This document shows positions 21,790-32,657 of a stretch of 64,000 nt of DNA, piece by piece (the stretch's first letter is position 1; the number at the start of each line of letters is the position of its first letter). The translations under genes and the position numbers were made by a program. The notes beneath the pieces were generated by a model that saw only the letters and a list, made by a program, of their open reading frames with translations, was not told the origin of the DNA and searched no databases. The stretch comes from Topomyia yanbarensis (Eukaryota > Arthropoda > Insecta > Diptera > Culicidae), in the NCBI RefSeq assembly GCF_030247195.1, contig NC_080672.1:363188271-363252270 (forward strand), given 5' to 3'.

Positions 21790-22890
21790 TTAATCACGGC
21801 TCAATTCTTTAGCTTAACTGAGCCGTGGATGTTTTAATATTAACAATGTGCAAATAAAATTTTATTGATTTTATTCAAGTTTAATTATATATCCATGCGA
21901 TCTTGTAACCCCGTGTAAAGATCTTCTTTCTTGTTGGATATCCTGCATCGCCTGGTGATGCTTGGGCATCACTTTGTCCACTTCCTCTCGATTTATCGTT
22001 TTCATCCATGCTGTCCTCGCTATTGATGATTGTATAGGATTTCACGACTAACTTCCTTGGGCTGTTTGTTGAACGTACGAGTCACGAGTTTTTCATCATT
22101 CACTTTATCGTTTATGGTACTGGTTGTTGATTTGGAGGTAGTAGGTGCATCACAACGATCGGAAACGCTGTGCGTATGTTCTGTTGTTCCAGCTTTCGTT
22201 GGTGCCCGTGCAGCAACTACGGTTGTTTGTGATTTAATTTATGTTGATGACGGCTGTGTGTTGGGTTTGCTTGCAGTTGACAGACCCCAAACCTCTAACT
22301 GAACACCGTTAGAGGTTTTTGTACATCATTTCCCGTAGTGTGTCTTCTTGCCGCAGAACTGACACATTGGGGTCTGTCCTTCATATGTACAAACTCGTAA
22401 TTTGAAATTTGGTACGTTTTATATTTCTATTTTAAAAGTTCAGGTAAGAAACAAAAAGGCTCTGTCACTCGCATTCTCACCACTCTAACGCCGTTGAAAA
22501 TACCTGAGACAAAAAAATTCTCCTGGTTTCAAACTTTACAGAATCCACTGCTTCTTATTCCGACATGATGATTGTAATGAACTTATTGCTAGTACGAGGA
22601 AATAGATCGTTCAGACGCACATAAACCTTGTCATCGTCCATATAAGCGGGTACCTTGATTCTTACATTGTCAAGCTTAACGACGTATTGCATATTGTTAT
22701 CCATACAAAAACTTTCTGCCAGGGCCAGGGTTTGCAACGTTATCAGCACAACATTACGTGTGTGGTGGAATCGAATGACGATGCTTTCCGTAAGTCTAAG
22801 CTGTATTTGCCTCTTTAATAAATGTTCTATTTTGCAATAATTAGAGCGCGGATTGGACAGTATTTGAAACATACGGCCACTGTAGTATAA
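21790..22890 (-). pseudogene. ORF1 (gag-like) relic of a non-LTR retrotransposon
   Basis: On the minus strand the frame 22872-22555 includes SFCMDNNMQYVVKLDNVRIK and VPAYMDDDKVYVRLNDLFPR. After frame breaks come ENFFVSGIFNGVRVVRMRVT and a zinc-knuckle stretch CTYEGQTPMCQFCGKKTHYG (about 22394-22335), then a hydrophilic C-terminus (near 22020-21890). This layout (RRM-like region, N-G-V-R-V-V-R-M, CCHC knuckle) is the ORF1 pattern of Jockey- and LOA-like mosquito LINEs. About 60 bp after the frame ends, a perfect stem ACGGCTCA/TGAGCCGT lies at 21795-21827. No endonuclease or RT follows. Confidence 0.75.
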
Positions 22891-23859
22891 TTATTTTTCA
22901 AATTTCGCTGATGAGCTTCACCCATCATAAACGATCGATACAGATATGAAGAAAATGGTGCTATATTGTTCACACTTGCTTGGGGCGACTGTGGTTCTAC
23001 GATAGCTTCGCTTGTTTATAGCACTACGTGGAAAAAATTTGTTCACAGAATCGTGAATAAAGTGCCATAAATTTACGGTACGAGAACAGGACCATGAACA
23101 AAAATCAGATGTTTTATAATTATATTCAATTATCCTTCAGTAATACCCGCATAACGGTATAATTAGTGAAAATATTTGTTTCTGTTTTGTGAACATCAGT
23201 CACGGTTTTCGCCATGATTTATGAACACTATTCATCAAACCAAAGGTGGAATAATGATTTCATTCATATATTTACGAAAATATGTTTTTCAAAATCGAAA
23301 CAATCGAGATATTTTCTCGTGAACTATTTCCCGAAACTTGGAATTTGATTCATTTGTCCATTCAATCGTCGTGAACTAATTCATAATTTTTAATATCTTA
23401 GTCACGATTCTATATCCATGCTCATGAAATAGTTCACAAAAGCATCAAATCTTATTTATGTATTCGTGAATTGGATCATGATTCCTAGTATAATAGTCAC
23501 GACTGACCTCTCGTGCTCATGAAATTGTTCACGAAATCATAAAATATTAAAAAATACAATATATCAAAATACAATTTTGGTTGACTTTAACTCTCAAAAA
23601 GGCAAGGGGTCTCAGAGTTCCGGCTTGTTACAGTTCTCTAGTATCAATGGATTAGTAATTTGAAGTACAAATGATCGAGCGTTTTCGAGCTTTCGGATTC
23701 TCTCACTAACAAAACTACAAAAAAGAGGCTTTTGATTTCATTGGGTCTTATGGGCGATTCTTTTTGAAGTCACAATTTTAGCTTGCTTTTATGAGGGTTA
23801 ATAAGACTAGTGTTAGACCCACAGTTCAAGAGGTGGAACAACTAAAGTTAAAGTTGATA

Positions 23860-24829
23860 TGGAGGTTAATCTCGCAGAAGTTACGTACATTCAGCTACAC
23901 GCCGTCAAAAACTGTGCTTTGATTACGTTTAGAAATTTACCACTGGTATAAAACTTCATTGCAAAGAGCAACATGCAACGCGAGGTCGAATTTAATAACA
24001 CCATCAATATACCCGTGTGTATGGAAAACGACATGGTGAACCTGCGTATCCTTGTTTTGGTACCGCGCACTAAGGAAGATTACATCAAACGAATCATGTC
24101 GCAATACGGAGAAGTGGAATCTATTACGAATGACACAGAGAAATTTTTTCAACGGTATTCCCAACGGAGGTCGAATTGGTTGGATTCGAGTAACTAAACC
24201 GATACCTTATTACATGACTATCGAATGCAAATCACCGAAAGACGGTGTAACCTATAAGCAAACAACGCTGACCACATACCTAGGGCAGATACCTACATTC
24301 CAATTCTGTAACCTGACAGCCCACTACGGAAAAACATGCGCCGAAGCAACTAGTCAACTACAGCCAACTCTAACAAGCAACCACCGACACTTAAAGATAA
24401 ACTAAAACAACGACCCAATTAACCAATAACGAAGGAACAACGACCACGACAACCGCTCCCAAACCAACAACTAGCATCACTAATAAAGAAACAAATAAGA
24501 TGGATTTACAACAGCAATCCGTAAGAACAACAAACAAATAGGAACCTCTAACCGTGAACAGCAAGAAAGCAGAACCGATGATGACATGGACGTGGACGCT
24601 AACGCGAGAGAAGGCAGACGGTTTGACCCCTAAGCTGCGACTGATAAGGCAACTAATGCTTGACCGCCAAAGAAATGGATCTCAACACCCAGTAGGTTTG
24701 CTGCTTCTAGAAGATCTGGCAGAAAGACATTCTTAGTATTTTTTCTATTTTTACTAGTTGTGAAAACATAAAAGATCCACGGCTCAGTTGTGCTAACACA
24801 TTGAGACGTGTCAAATAAACTTTTGGCCC
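23860..24829 (+). pseudogene. ORF1 (gag-like) relic followed by a conserved 3' hairpin
   Basis: Frames read MENDMVNLRILVLVPRTKED, YIKRIMSQYGEVESITNDTE, then after a frameshift near 24150 RNFFNGIPNGGRIGWIRVTK, TYLGQIPTFQFCNLTAHYGK (zinc-knuckle region) and TCAEA. A hydrophilic, threonine- and lysine-rich C-terminal stretch runs to about 24730. The segment 24775-24815 reads CCACGGCTCAG... CATTGAGACGTG and is followed by CAAATAAAC. The same hairpin follows ORF1-type sequence at 21.8 kb (minus) and sits at 36.15 kb. It abuts a different LINE piece at about 24830. Confidence 0.75.
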
Positions 24830-26600
24830 ACCGATCATTACTTTATTGTTTCGGATAGCCTCAGCTCAATCGAGGCTCTCCGTTCAATGAAACCTAGAAA
24901 GCACATTCCATATTTTCTGGGGAAAATCTGGGAGCGCCTGCGTGCTTTGTCTGTAAGATCGTACAAGATTACCTTAGTTTGGGTTCCCTCGCATTGCTCC
25001 ATTCCAGGTAATGAAGAAGCGGACTCTTTAGCTAAGGCGGGCGCTTTACAAGGTGACATATATGAAAGACCAATTAGCTTCAGCGAATTTTTCAGTATTA
25101 CTCATCAGAGAACCCTCGAAAGTTGGCAAACTTCATGGAGCAATGGTGAACTGGGAAGGTGGCTACATTCGATAATCCCTAAGGTATCGACGAAACCTTG
25201 GTTCAGAGGGATGGATGTGGGTCGGGATTTCATTCGCGTGATGTCTCGGCTCATGTCCAATCACTACACGCTGGACGCACATCTCCGGCGTATTGGGCTC
25301 GTGGATAGCGGTATCTGCGCTTGTGGCAACGGTTATCACGAAATCGAACATGTTGTCTGGGCATGCGCCGAGTACTGTTCTGCCAGATCTCAACTATTCG
25401 ATTCCCTTCGGGCCCGAGGAAGATCACCCAATGTCCCGGTTCGAGATGTACTAGCAAGCCGCGATATTCTCTACATGTCCCTTATATACACGTTCCTCAA
25501 AACCATCAATATCCAAATTTAAATGCCCCTATCTTTTCTCTTATCATTCCCAGAAGTGCCCTCTTCCGCCTACCGTACCCCAACGATGGTTTGATACGAC
25601 TCCAAGACGAGACAAAACATCTGTCGAATGAACCAACAACACGAGATCTACAGTACAACATCACACGCGCAGCGCGGTGTGTTCCCGATCCGTATCTGAG
25701 CCGTACTACGAAATCGTCTGGAGGAACCCCTGCCGGCTCGAGGAAAACCGCCCGGCGTCCCAATACTTGATACATCCGTTCGAATCTGTAATCCTGGCCG
25801 TTGATTCCTGATGCCGGAAACTGAAGTTTATATCCCCCCCCCCCCCCGTTCAGTCTTGTCCACCCTCTCTCCCATGTCTCTGATACACAGATGTATGTCT
25901 TCACCCCCTTCTCCCCTTGAATATCTTCCCAAAACTTATGTGCCCCCCTATCTTCTAGTGTTAGTTGATCAATCCATTCGAATTTGTAATCCTGGCCGTT
26001 AATTCCTGATGCCGGAAACTGAAAGTTTATATCTCACCCCCAAACCCCCCCCCCTTCAGCCTTGTCCACCCACCCTCCCATGTCTCTGATACACAGATGT
26101 ATGACTTCACCCCCTTCTCCCCTTGAATATCTTCCCAAAATTAATGTGCCCCCTATCTTCTAGTTTTAGTTGAACAATATTTAATCTCGTTAAGAAATGC
26201 GCAACAGTACCACTACTTTAAAATAGTCCTAATTAATTCCCCTTAATCTTGAACCACTCTTTCTAGTTATCTCTAGTTAATAAGCTTGTAAAATGTTCCG
26301 CTTAGTTAATAATTATTTTTTCTACAATCTCCCTTCTAAAAATCATAAAGTGAATTACTATACAAAGAACACACAAATGACCCGTCCCCCAAATCTTACG
26401 AATATTATACTATACCCTCTTTTATATGTATAAGTTAGCTGTAGTTTTTTTTTTAGTTTTATTATATAAAACAAAATAATATTGAAATGTGTATCCCCCT
26501 AGTTTTAAGAAATTCAAAATGTAAAACAATGAAAAAATGGCACCTTTAAGCTAACGCATACGTGCCTTATCAAATAAACAAATTGAAAAAAAAAAAAAAA
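24830..26600 (+). pseudogene. 5'-truncated LINE: RNase H and C-terminal zinc motif, 3' UTR, poly(A)
   Basis: The frame starts at VSDSLSSIEALRSM (a conserved RNase H strand with its acidic residue), continues with VWVPSHCSIPGNEEADSLAK (the second RNase H hallmark, H-x-x-x-x-G-N-E-x-A-D), and ends with DAHLRRIGLVDSGICACGNG followed by HEIEHVVWACAEY, a Cys-His motif typical of I- and LOA-group elements that carry RNase H. It stops at 25522. A 3' UTR of about 1 kb follows, with C-rich tracts and a tandem duplication, and ends at an A-run (26587-26601). Endonuclease and RT are absent, as expected for 5' truncation, although deletion from the neighbouring ORF1 is an alternative. Confidence 0.8.
25770..26172 (+). 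repeat. Tandem duplication (~200 bp) in a LINE 3' UTR, with poly(C) tracts
   Basis: Two adjacent copies share CCTGGCCGTTRATTCCTGAT, GCCGGAAACTGAA, CTCTGATACACAGATGTATG and CCCCTTCTCCCCTTGAATAT. Each contains a C homopolymer region (about 25839-25848 and 26047-26053) at the same relative place. Confidence 0.85.
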
Positions 26601-26701
26601 TAAACTTTTAGAGAAAAAAATATATGCCCAGCTGCTAACGACCAGTAATAGGTACGAGCAGTAGATACAAGAAAACTATTCGGACCTCAAACATCGATAT
26701 A

Positions 26702-26865
26702 TTTTTTTTTTAATTTCGATTATAGAGGTTTTAACCTTAAGATCGTTCGCCTCTTCGGGTTAGAAAAATCTCTTATGAAAAATTTCTAACCCTATGTGCG
26801 GGATCGGGACTTGAACCCAGGTGCGCTGCGTACAAGACAATTTACCTACTACGCAACACCCATCC
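26702..26865 (-). mobile_element. tRNA-headed SINE, minus strand
   Basis: Read on the minus strand it has an A-box-like region near 26855, a B box in CTGGGTTCAAGTCCCGATCC, then TAGGGTTAGAAATTTTTCAT and the AAGAGGCGAACGATC body, ending in CTATAATCGAAAT and an A-rich tail. It belongs to the same family as 28411-28563, 49640-49797 and 50858-51000. The structure resembles the mosquito Feilai-type tRNA SINEs; the family name is from memory and unverified. Confidence 0.8.
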
Positions 26866-27689
26866 CCTATCGATATTCATTTGATAAGGTTCAGTATGAT
26901 GTCTGGACAGAAAAAAACTGCACCAAAAGCACATTATTGAGTTACAAATGGTGTTCGTGATATAGTTCACAGAACAGGATTTCACAAATCTGTCACGATT
27001 TTATGATCCAGTTAATATTGTCACGTTACTTAGAGCAGAAAATCCTATAGTAATAAACAAAATTATATATCCCGATAACGAGAAGTGAAACTACGAATAT
27101 CATGATAGAACTGCATGAATCACATCACTCCGTTTGTCAAATTCGAAAGTAAATTCAAGAATGAAATATCACGGTAACATGCATATAAATAACGAAAATC
27201 GTGAATAAGATCCTGAAATAAGGAACATAAATCACACTACTAGTGACAAAAATATCCAAAATTGTGGCTAGGATCTTGGTATTAAGAACCTAAATCACGG
27301 GAACCTAAATACACGTGACTAAAATATCACGATAGAATAGAACTTACGAAAATCGTGATAAAGATCCTGAAATCATGAACCGAAATCGAAATACTCGTCA
27401 ATAAAACATCAAAAATCGTGACCACGATCCCGAAATTATGAACATGTATCACTCTACTCATGACTACTACTATTACATATTCACGATGACGTCAATAGAT
27501 ATTACGAAAATCGTGACTAAGATCCTAAAATCATGAACATAAACCACGCTACACTGATAGAAAAATCCAGCAGTAGACTCATGACGGTAATGTGACGAGA
27601 AATTGCGAACATCGCGAATAAGTTCCTGAAATCTGTTCACGAAATCGTGACCTTTGTTTCGTAAATTTTTGAACGGATTTTTTTCCATG

Positions 27690-28397
27690 CAGCGCGGTAA
27701 GTGTTCACAACAGATTCCAGCTAGAATCGATTGGAATACTGCACTGTTCACAAACAGTGCGATTTTAGCTTCCGATCTGATCGAGATGAGAAAATGGACT
27801 GGGAAATTTCCGTTTTGTTTTACAATAACAAAAGTAAACTTTCAGAAACATTTTTATTCTTCTAGGAAGTTATGGCATCATTCAATTGTTAATGAATGTT
27901 TCCGTTTTTGGAATACGGGATATACATATTTCCTACTGTGCCCATTACAGCACACTTTCCCCTATACGCAACGTTCCGGTGCCGCTTGTCTCATTTTCCG
28001 ATAAATGTGGGTTTAATAAACTCTAAACAAAGTTCAACAAGTTGGTAAACGAACTAGGCGTGTGCGGTTTTAGTGTGCACCCCGTGACAACAACTTCACA
28101 TCCAACCCGTGGTAAGGAGGGAGGTGGATCGAGTGAGGGTGTGCGTATACCAAACTACACCGATTAGGCCCACATATTGACAGCAAACGAGAGCACACAG
28201 TGAAAAGACCCGATAGCTTGTAGTGCCGGGTTTCCGTTCCTTGCAGTGCACAGTGGTAGCAACAAGTCGGTAATTATGTCAGGCTTCTTGTATGAGTAAT
28301 TGTCATTTGATTGTTTTCACGGTGGACGATAAGTTGTTTAGAAGTAAGTTAGACTTAACGTTGTTATAATTTCGTAACATTTCGTAAGCTAAAGAAG
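27690..28397. other. No gene seen
   Basis: The stretch 28020-28270 is somewhat G+C-richer and holds CCTTGCAG (about 28241) and a nearby GTAATT, which could mimic a 33-bp exon, but neither signal is strong. I do not call an exon. Confidence 0.3.
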
Positions 28398-28410
28398 TAA
28401 CAAAGGTATT

Positions 28411-28563
28411 AAGAGGTGGGCGTAGCGTAGTTGATAAATCGATTACCTTGTACGTAGCGCACCTGGGTTCGAGTCCCGATCCCGCACATAGGGTTAGCAA
28501 TTTTTCATAAGAGATTTTTCTAAACCGAAGAGGCGAATGACCTCTATAATCGAAATAAAAAAA
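28411..28563 (+). mobile_element. tRNA-headed SINE with a 13-bp TSD
   Basis: The direct repeat TAACAAAGGTATT (28398-28410) and TAACGAAGGTATT (28564-28576) flanks the element. The head reads AGAGGTGGGCGTAGCGTAGT, with B box GGGTTCGAGTCCC (28465-28477). The body contains ATAGGGTTAGCAATTTTTCA and GAAGAGGCGAATGACC, and the tail CTATAATCGAAATAAAAAAA. Both polymerase III promoter boxes look intact. It is the best-preserved copy of this family in the window. Confidence 0.88.
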
Positions 28564-28576
28564 TAACGAAGGTATT

Positions 28577-29455
28577 CACATTATCTTATGATACGTTCAA
28601 AATTAATAATAAAATTCCGATTTCGGAATAATAGATCTCGTTCAAACAAAAAATCGGTGTGGTATTTGTTCTATTTCCACAGACCTCGCACCCGATTCAT
28701 ATCGTCCAGGGTAATTGTAGAACCGTTACAACGATTCTACCGACACATTCAGAATCCTTTTGATCGTGTCTCGATCATACGACGACTGGCCTGTACGTCT
28801 AGAACTGCCATTATTATGATTTGTTTACCTCACATTTACATCAACATTACGATCTGTCATAAACCGTGCAGATTTGGCGGATAAGTGCCTCGTAAATCTA
28901 TGTTACATATATTAGTACCGTCAATATTCCCGCACCAAATGTCATAAAAATGCCTCTTTCGACGTTTAGTACTGGACATCATTTGCCAATTCGGCTTCCT
29001 GTCTTTGACTTTGGCTTTGGCTCTGGAGTCGATCCGAACATTCGCTTCTGACTGATTTATGGTGTGAACCGAAGTTAGCGACTTTGGTTCGAATGTACAC
29101 AACCCGAGCGAGCCGGGCGGTAGAGTTTTCGCTGATTGTTTGGACAGCTGGCGTGGTTTGGTTGTGGTTGCAAACCGAAGACCCGATGTATGTACCACCC
29201 CGGCCCAATGATCTCATCAATTCATTTGTGCGCGCGGTAATGTGTGCAGAAATGGAAGAGGATTCCGGCTTCGGTGTTGATCCGTTCACGGCGGCGGTGC
29301 GGTAGAAAGGAACTGTTTGCGATGGCTTTTGTGTTACGATGTGCGTTTAGTCTATATATTGTGCACGTGTTGACTGTGAAGTACGTACCAATCAGCGTGA
29401 GGTTGCGTCATGAATTTTTGGTACCGCTGTTGCAAACGTGATTTGAATATCGATG
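28577..29455. other. Non-repetitive stretch with a G+C/CpG-richer patch
   Basis: From about 28975 to 29330 the base composition rises in G+C and CpG (GCGAGCCGGGCGG, CACGGCGGCGGTGCGG) compared with the surrounding AT-rich DNA, and overlapping frames are open on both strands (28966-29289 minus, 29084-29305 plus). No domain, TATA box or splice pair is clear. A promoter or first-exon region is one possible reading; an old repeat is another. Confidence 0.3.
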
Positions 29456-31012
29456 TGAATTTCTACTCAAATCCAGTTAAAAGTGGACTTTTCCAAATTT
29501 TGGGTAATTTCTACTCAAATTCAATTAAATGGGGTTTTTCCAAATTTTGAGTAATTTCTACTCAAATTCAATTAAATGTGGACTTTTCCAAATTTTGGGT
29601 AATTTCTACTCAAATCAAATTAAAAAGGACTTTTCCGAATTTTCGGTAATTTCTACTCAAATTCAATTGAAAATGAACTTTTCCTAATTTCGGGTAATTT
29701 TTACTCAAATCCAATTAAAAGTTGACTTTTCCTAATTTTGGGTAATTTCTACGCAAATCTAATTAAAAGTGGACTTTTCTATATTTTGAGTAAATTCTAC
29801 TCAAATCTGATTAAGTTGACTTTTCCTAATTTTGGGTAATTTCTACTCAAATCTAATTGAGGTGGACTTTTCCAAATTTTTAGTAATTTCTACTCAAATC
29901 TAATTAAAAGTGGACTTTTCCTAATTTTTGGTAATTTCTACTCAAATTCAATTGAAAATGAACTTTTCCTAATTTCGGGTAATTTCTACTCAAATCCAAT
30001 TAAAAGTGGACTTTTCCTAATTTTGGGTAATTTCTACTCAAATTCAATTAAATGTGACTTTTCCAAATTTTGGGTAATTTCTACACAAATCTAATTAAAA
30101 GTGGACTTTTCCATATTCTGAGTAATTTCTACTCAAATCTAATTAAGTAGACTTTTCTTAATTTTGGGTAATTTCTACTCAAATCTAATTGAGGTGAACT
30201 TTTCCAAATTTTTAGTAATTTCTACTCAAATCTAATTAAAGTGGACTTTTCCTAATTTTGGGTATTTTCTACTCAAATCTAATTGAAGTGAACTTTTCCA
30301 AATTTTTAGTAATTTCTACTCAAATCTAATTAAGCGGACTTTTACAAATTTTGGGTAATTTCTACTCAAATCTAATTAAAAGTGGACTTTTCCAAATTTT
30401 GGGTAATTTCTACTCAAATTCAATTAAATGGGGTTTTTCCAAATTTTGAGTAATTTCTACACAAATTCAATTAATTGTGGACTTTTCCCAATTTTGGGTT
30501 GTTTCTACTCCAATCTAATTAAGAGTGGATTTTTCCAAATTTTGGGTAATTTCTACTCAATTCTAATTAAATGTGGAATTTTTCCAGATTTTGAATAATT
30601 TCTACTCAAATTTAATTAAATGTGGACTTTTCTAAATTTTGAATAATTTCTACTCAAATCAAATTAAATGTGTACTTTTCCAAATTTTTTGTAATTTCTA
30701 CTCAAATCTAATTAAAAGTGGACTTTTCCAAATTTTGGGTAATTTCTATTCAAATCTAATTAATTTTGGGTAATTTCTACTCAAATTCAATTAAATGTGG
30801 ACTTTTCCATATTTTAGGTAATTTCTACTAAAATCTAATTGAAGTGGACTTTTCCAAATTTTGAGTAATTTCTACTCAAATCTAATTAAGTGGACTTTGA
30901 CATATTTAAGGTTATTTCTACTCAAATCAAAGTGAAATTTTTCAAATTTTGGGTAATTTCTACTCAAATCTAATTAAAAGTTTACCAAACTCAATTAAAA
31001 GTGGACTTTTCA
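29456..31012 (+). repeat. Minisatellite, ~48-bp unit, about 33 copies
   Basis: Each unit follows TAATTTCTACTCAAATCTAA, then TTAAAAGTGGACTTTTCC and AAATTTTGGG. Units vary by a few bases: AATTCAATT versus AATCTAATT in the middle, and GGG, GAG, TAG or GAA before TAA. Some variant pairs recur at a distance (for example the AATTGAAAATGAACTTTTCC units near 29663 and 29951), suggesting duplication of multi-unit blocks. The array ends abruptly at a transposase relic. Confidence 0.95.
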
Positions 31013-31495
31013 CAAGAGTTGCTTTCCACTTTCCGCTCATTCCAGGAAATGACAGCTACTATTCCACCGATAAGACGGCCACACCCCAAAGTAAAATATG
31101 TATAAGTTTAAGCATAAATTTTAGTTATGCTGTACATCGCCATTTCGGACAGAGGGGTTTCAAAGCCGTTGTTCAAGCCAAGCGATCTGGCCATCAATCA
31201 ATAAGTGTACCAGGAGGTGTGCCTTGAGAAAATTCTTCTGCCGTTCTTAAAGGAGCATCATGCGGATGGGAAGTACGTCGTCTAGTCAGACAAAGTGTCT
31301 TCCCATTACGCCAAGAAGACGCTGGAGTATCTTGAGCAGAAAATAATACCGTACGTTCCGAAAGAAAGGAACCCGACCAACTTGCCCCAGTGCCGTCCCA
31401 TTTGTTTTCGACTCCCTCAGTGCCCTAGTGTACAAAGATAATAGCCGAGCCAACGATACGAAGCAGTTGACCACCAGGATCCGCAGCATTATAAC
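31013..31495 (+). pseudogene. Tc1/mariner-superfamily (IS630-type) transposase relic
   Basis: Frames give GNDSYYSTDKTATPQSK, then (Y)QEVCLEKILLPFLKEHHAD and GKYVV-stop-SDKVSSHYAKKTLEYLEQ, followed by KIIPYVPKERNPTNLPQCRP, and after a frameshift DSLSALVYKDNSRANDTKQL. In this family the block before SHYAKKTLEYL is W-P-D-L-A-S; here the tryptophan codon is a stop, while the aspartate remains. The region after Q-C-R-P-I, where the catalytic glutamate should be, is lost to the frameshift. The relic is joined directly to the minisatellite on its 5' side. Confidence 0.85.
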
Positions 31496-32282
31496 AGCAT
31501 TCTATCGGCTTTATATTTGCTATATAGTGGCACTAAATGCACATGCCAAGCATACATGCTTTCAATATCCTTGAAGCATGTACGCCTTTTATTAGCTTTA
31601 TATACGTATACAAAGCAAGATGCTGTATTTCGGCTGTGCATGTATACATAATGATAGTAATATTGAGCTTTATTGCTTTCTTAATGCTATAATGGAGTTT
31701 CAATGCAACATTAGTGCAAATGTATAGCCAATATTGTGCAGTGGCTTAATGCTTATGGTTACTTGGGATGGTAACTACCTATACATTAGGCCATTGTAAA
31801 AAAAACTCTAAGGCCCCCTTTATATTGTAACAAAGTAAACTCAGATTTCAAAAATTTCACATCATTTGGACCATGAAGTTTTAGCAGTTGCCACTATAGC
31901 AGAATATGAGGGAGAATACATTAAATGCTACAACTTTTGAAGTAGCACTCGGAACATAACAGTTCATATCTTTTTTAAAGGAAACAATCTTAGTATTTGA
32001 ATGGAAGTTTTTCCGTTGTTGGAAAATCTGGGGATTAGAGTTTTGCAATATTGTATCCCCAAAATCCCTTATTTTTAATACCATTTCTGCTGTATACTGC
32101 AAATCACACATGTTTTGTGGTTTCTCTGCTGACTTACTCAAAATACGAGACCTCGTACCTTGTTGAGCGCGGCAGAATTTCAGGAAATAGAAGTAGCTGC
32201 GTTAGCGGTAAAATTTAAAAACATGAGGTTTTTGACAGTTGATCTAGAAACCCAAACACACAACATCTAATTTCGAAAAGAT
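31496..32282. other. AT-rich stretch, possible MITE, otherwise nothing
   Basis: The stretch 31500-31770 is rich in words such as GCATGTA, CATGC and TTTATTGC and ends in TGGTTACTTGGGATGG, giving a MITE-like look, but I cannot match two ends or a TSD. The minus-strand frame at 31881-32141 has no motif. Confidence 0.3.
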
Positions 32283-32657
32283 GGATGCTAATGTGTCTTG
32301 TTCCACTCTTCAGTAGCTGACACCTACTTGGGTCAGTTAGATTATTACTCAACACAAAATTGACGCCAGTTAGACACTAAATCCAAACAGTTCACACAAC
32401 TCACATACAGCATGTGGCTGGTCTCGAGTGGTATCGCGGTTAGTCATGCGTGAAAGCTCCGATTTGCTGACGAGTAAGCAGACACGAACTCTTGTATTGT
32501 TTCTGTGCTTCGTTAGCCGAGGCATCACTCGGGGCTGGTCCCTTTAGGTATTACTTTAAGCGTTTATATACAAAGTGTGAATTGTTTGCATTTAGTATCT
32601 AACTGGCGACAAGTCAGTGTCCGTTACTGACGAGTGGAACACGAAACATTAAAATCC
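32283..32657. mobile_element. Short inverted-repeat element (375 bp), copy 1
   Basis: The left end reads GGATGCTAATGTGTCTTG and TTCCACTCTTCAGTAG. The right end, reversed, reads GGATTTTAATGTTTCGTG and TTCCACTCGTCAGTAA. The pairing continues inwards through GCCAGTTAGACACTAAAT against GCCAGTTAGATACTAAAT. The centre holds GGTATCGCGGTTAGTCAT and GAGGCATCACTCGGGG. A diverged copy is at 46850-47090. I found no convincing TSD. Confidence 0.65.

Larger units (their letters stand above)
23028..27689. mobile_element. Large inverted-repeat element interrupted by retroelements
   Basis: The outer ends are inverted copies: GTGGAAAAAATTTGTTC at 23028 and, reversed, ATGGAAAAAAATCCGTTC ending at 27689. Inside each end lie many degenerate repeats built on TCGTGAAC, ATCATGAAC and TCACGA words (23040-23560 left, 26930-27660 right). 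The middle is filled by an ORF1 relic, a LINE 3' end and a SINE, which I read as later insertions. A third, lone end of the same family is at 37395-37541. No transposase is visible and no TSD is obvious, so the class is unknown. Confidence 0.55.

Noticed and set aside
22427..22447. Second recursive splice site (TTCAGGTAAGAA)
   Set aside because: The tract before the AG is purine- and A-rich and the site lies inside an ORF1 relic on the other strand; it lacks a branch-point-like word.
23860..26600. A single full-length LINE from ORF1 to poly(A)
   Set aside because: Endonuclease and RT are absent and a 3'-end-like hairpin with AAATAAAC lies between the ORF1 relic and the RNase H part, so two adjacent pieces is the simpler reading, though an internal deletion cannot be excluded.
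28203..28275. Short non-coding exon between CCTTGCAG and GTAATT
   Set aside because: The acceptor is plausible but the donor is poor and the exon would be about 33 nt with no other support.
29456..31012. CRISPR-like array
   Set aside because: The units are contiguous with no unique spacers and the genome is eukaryotic; it is a minisatellite.
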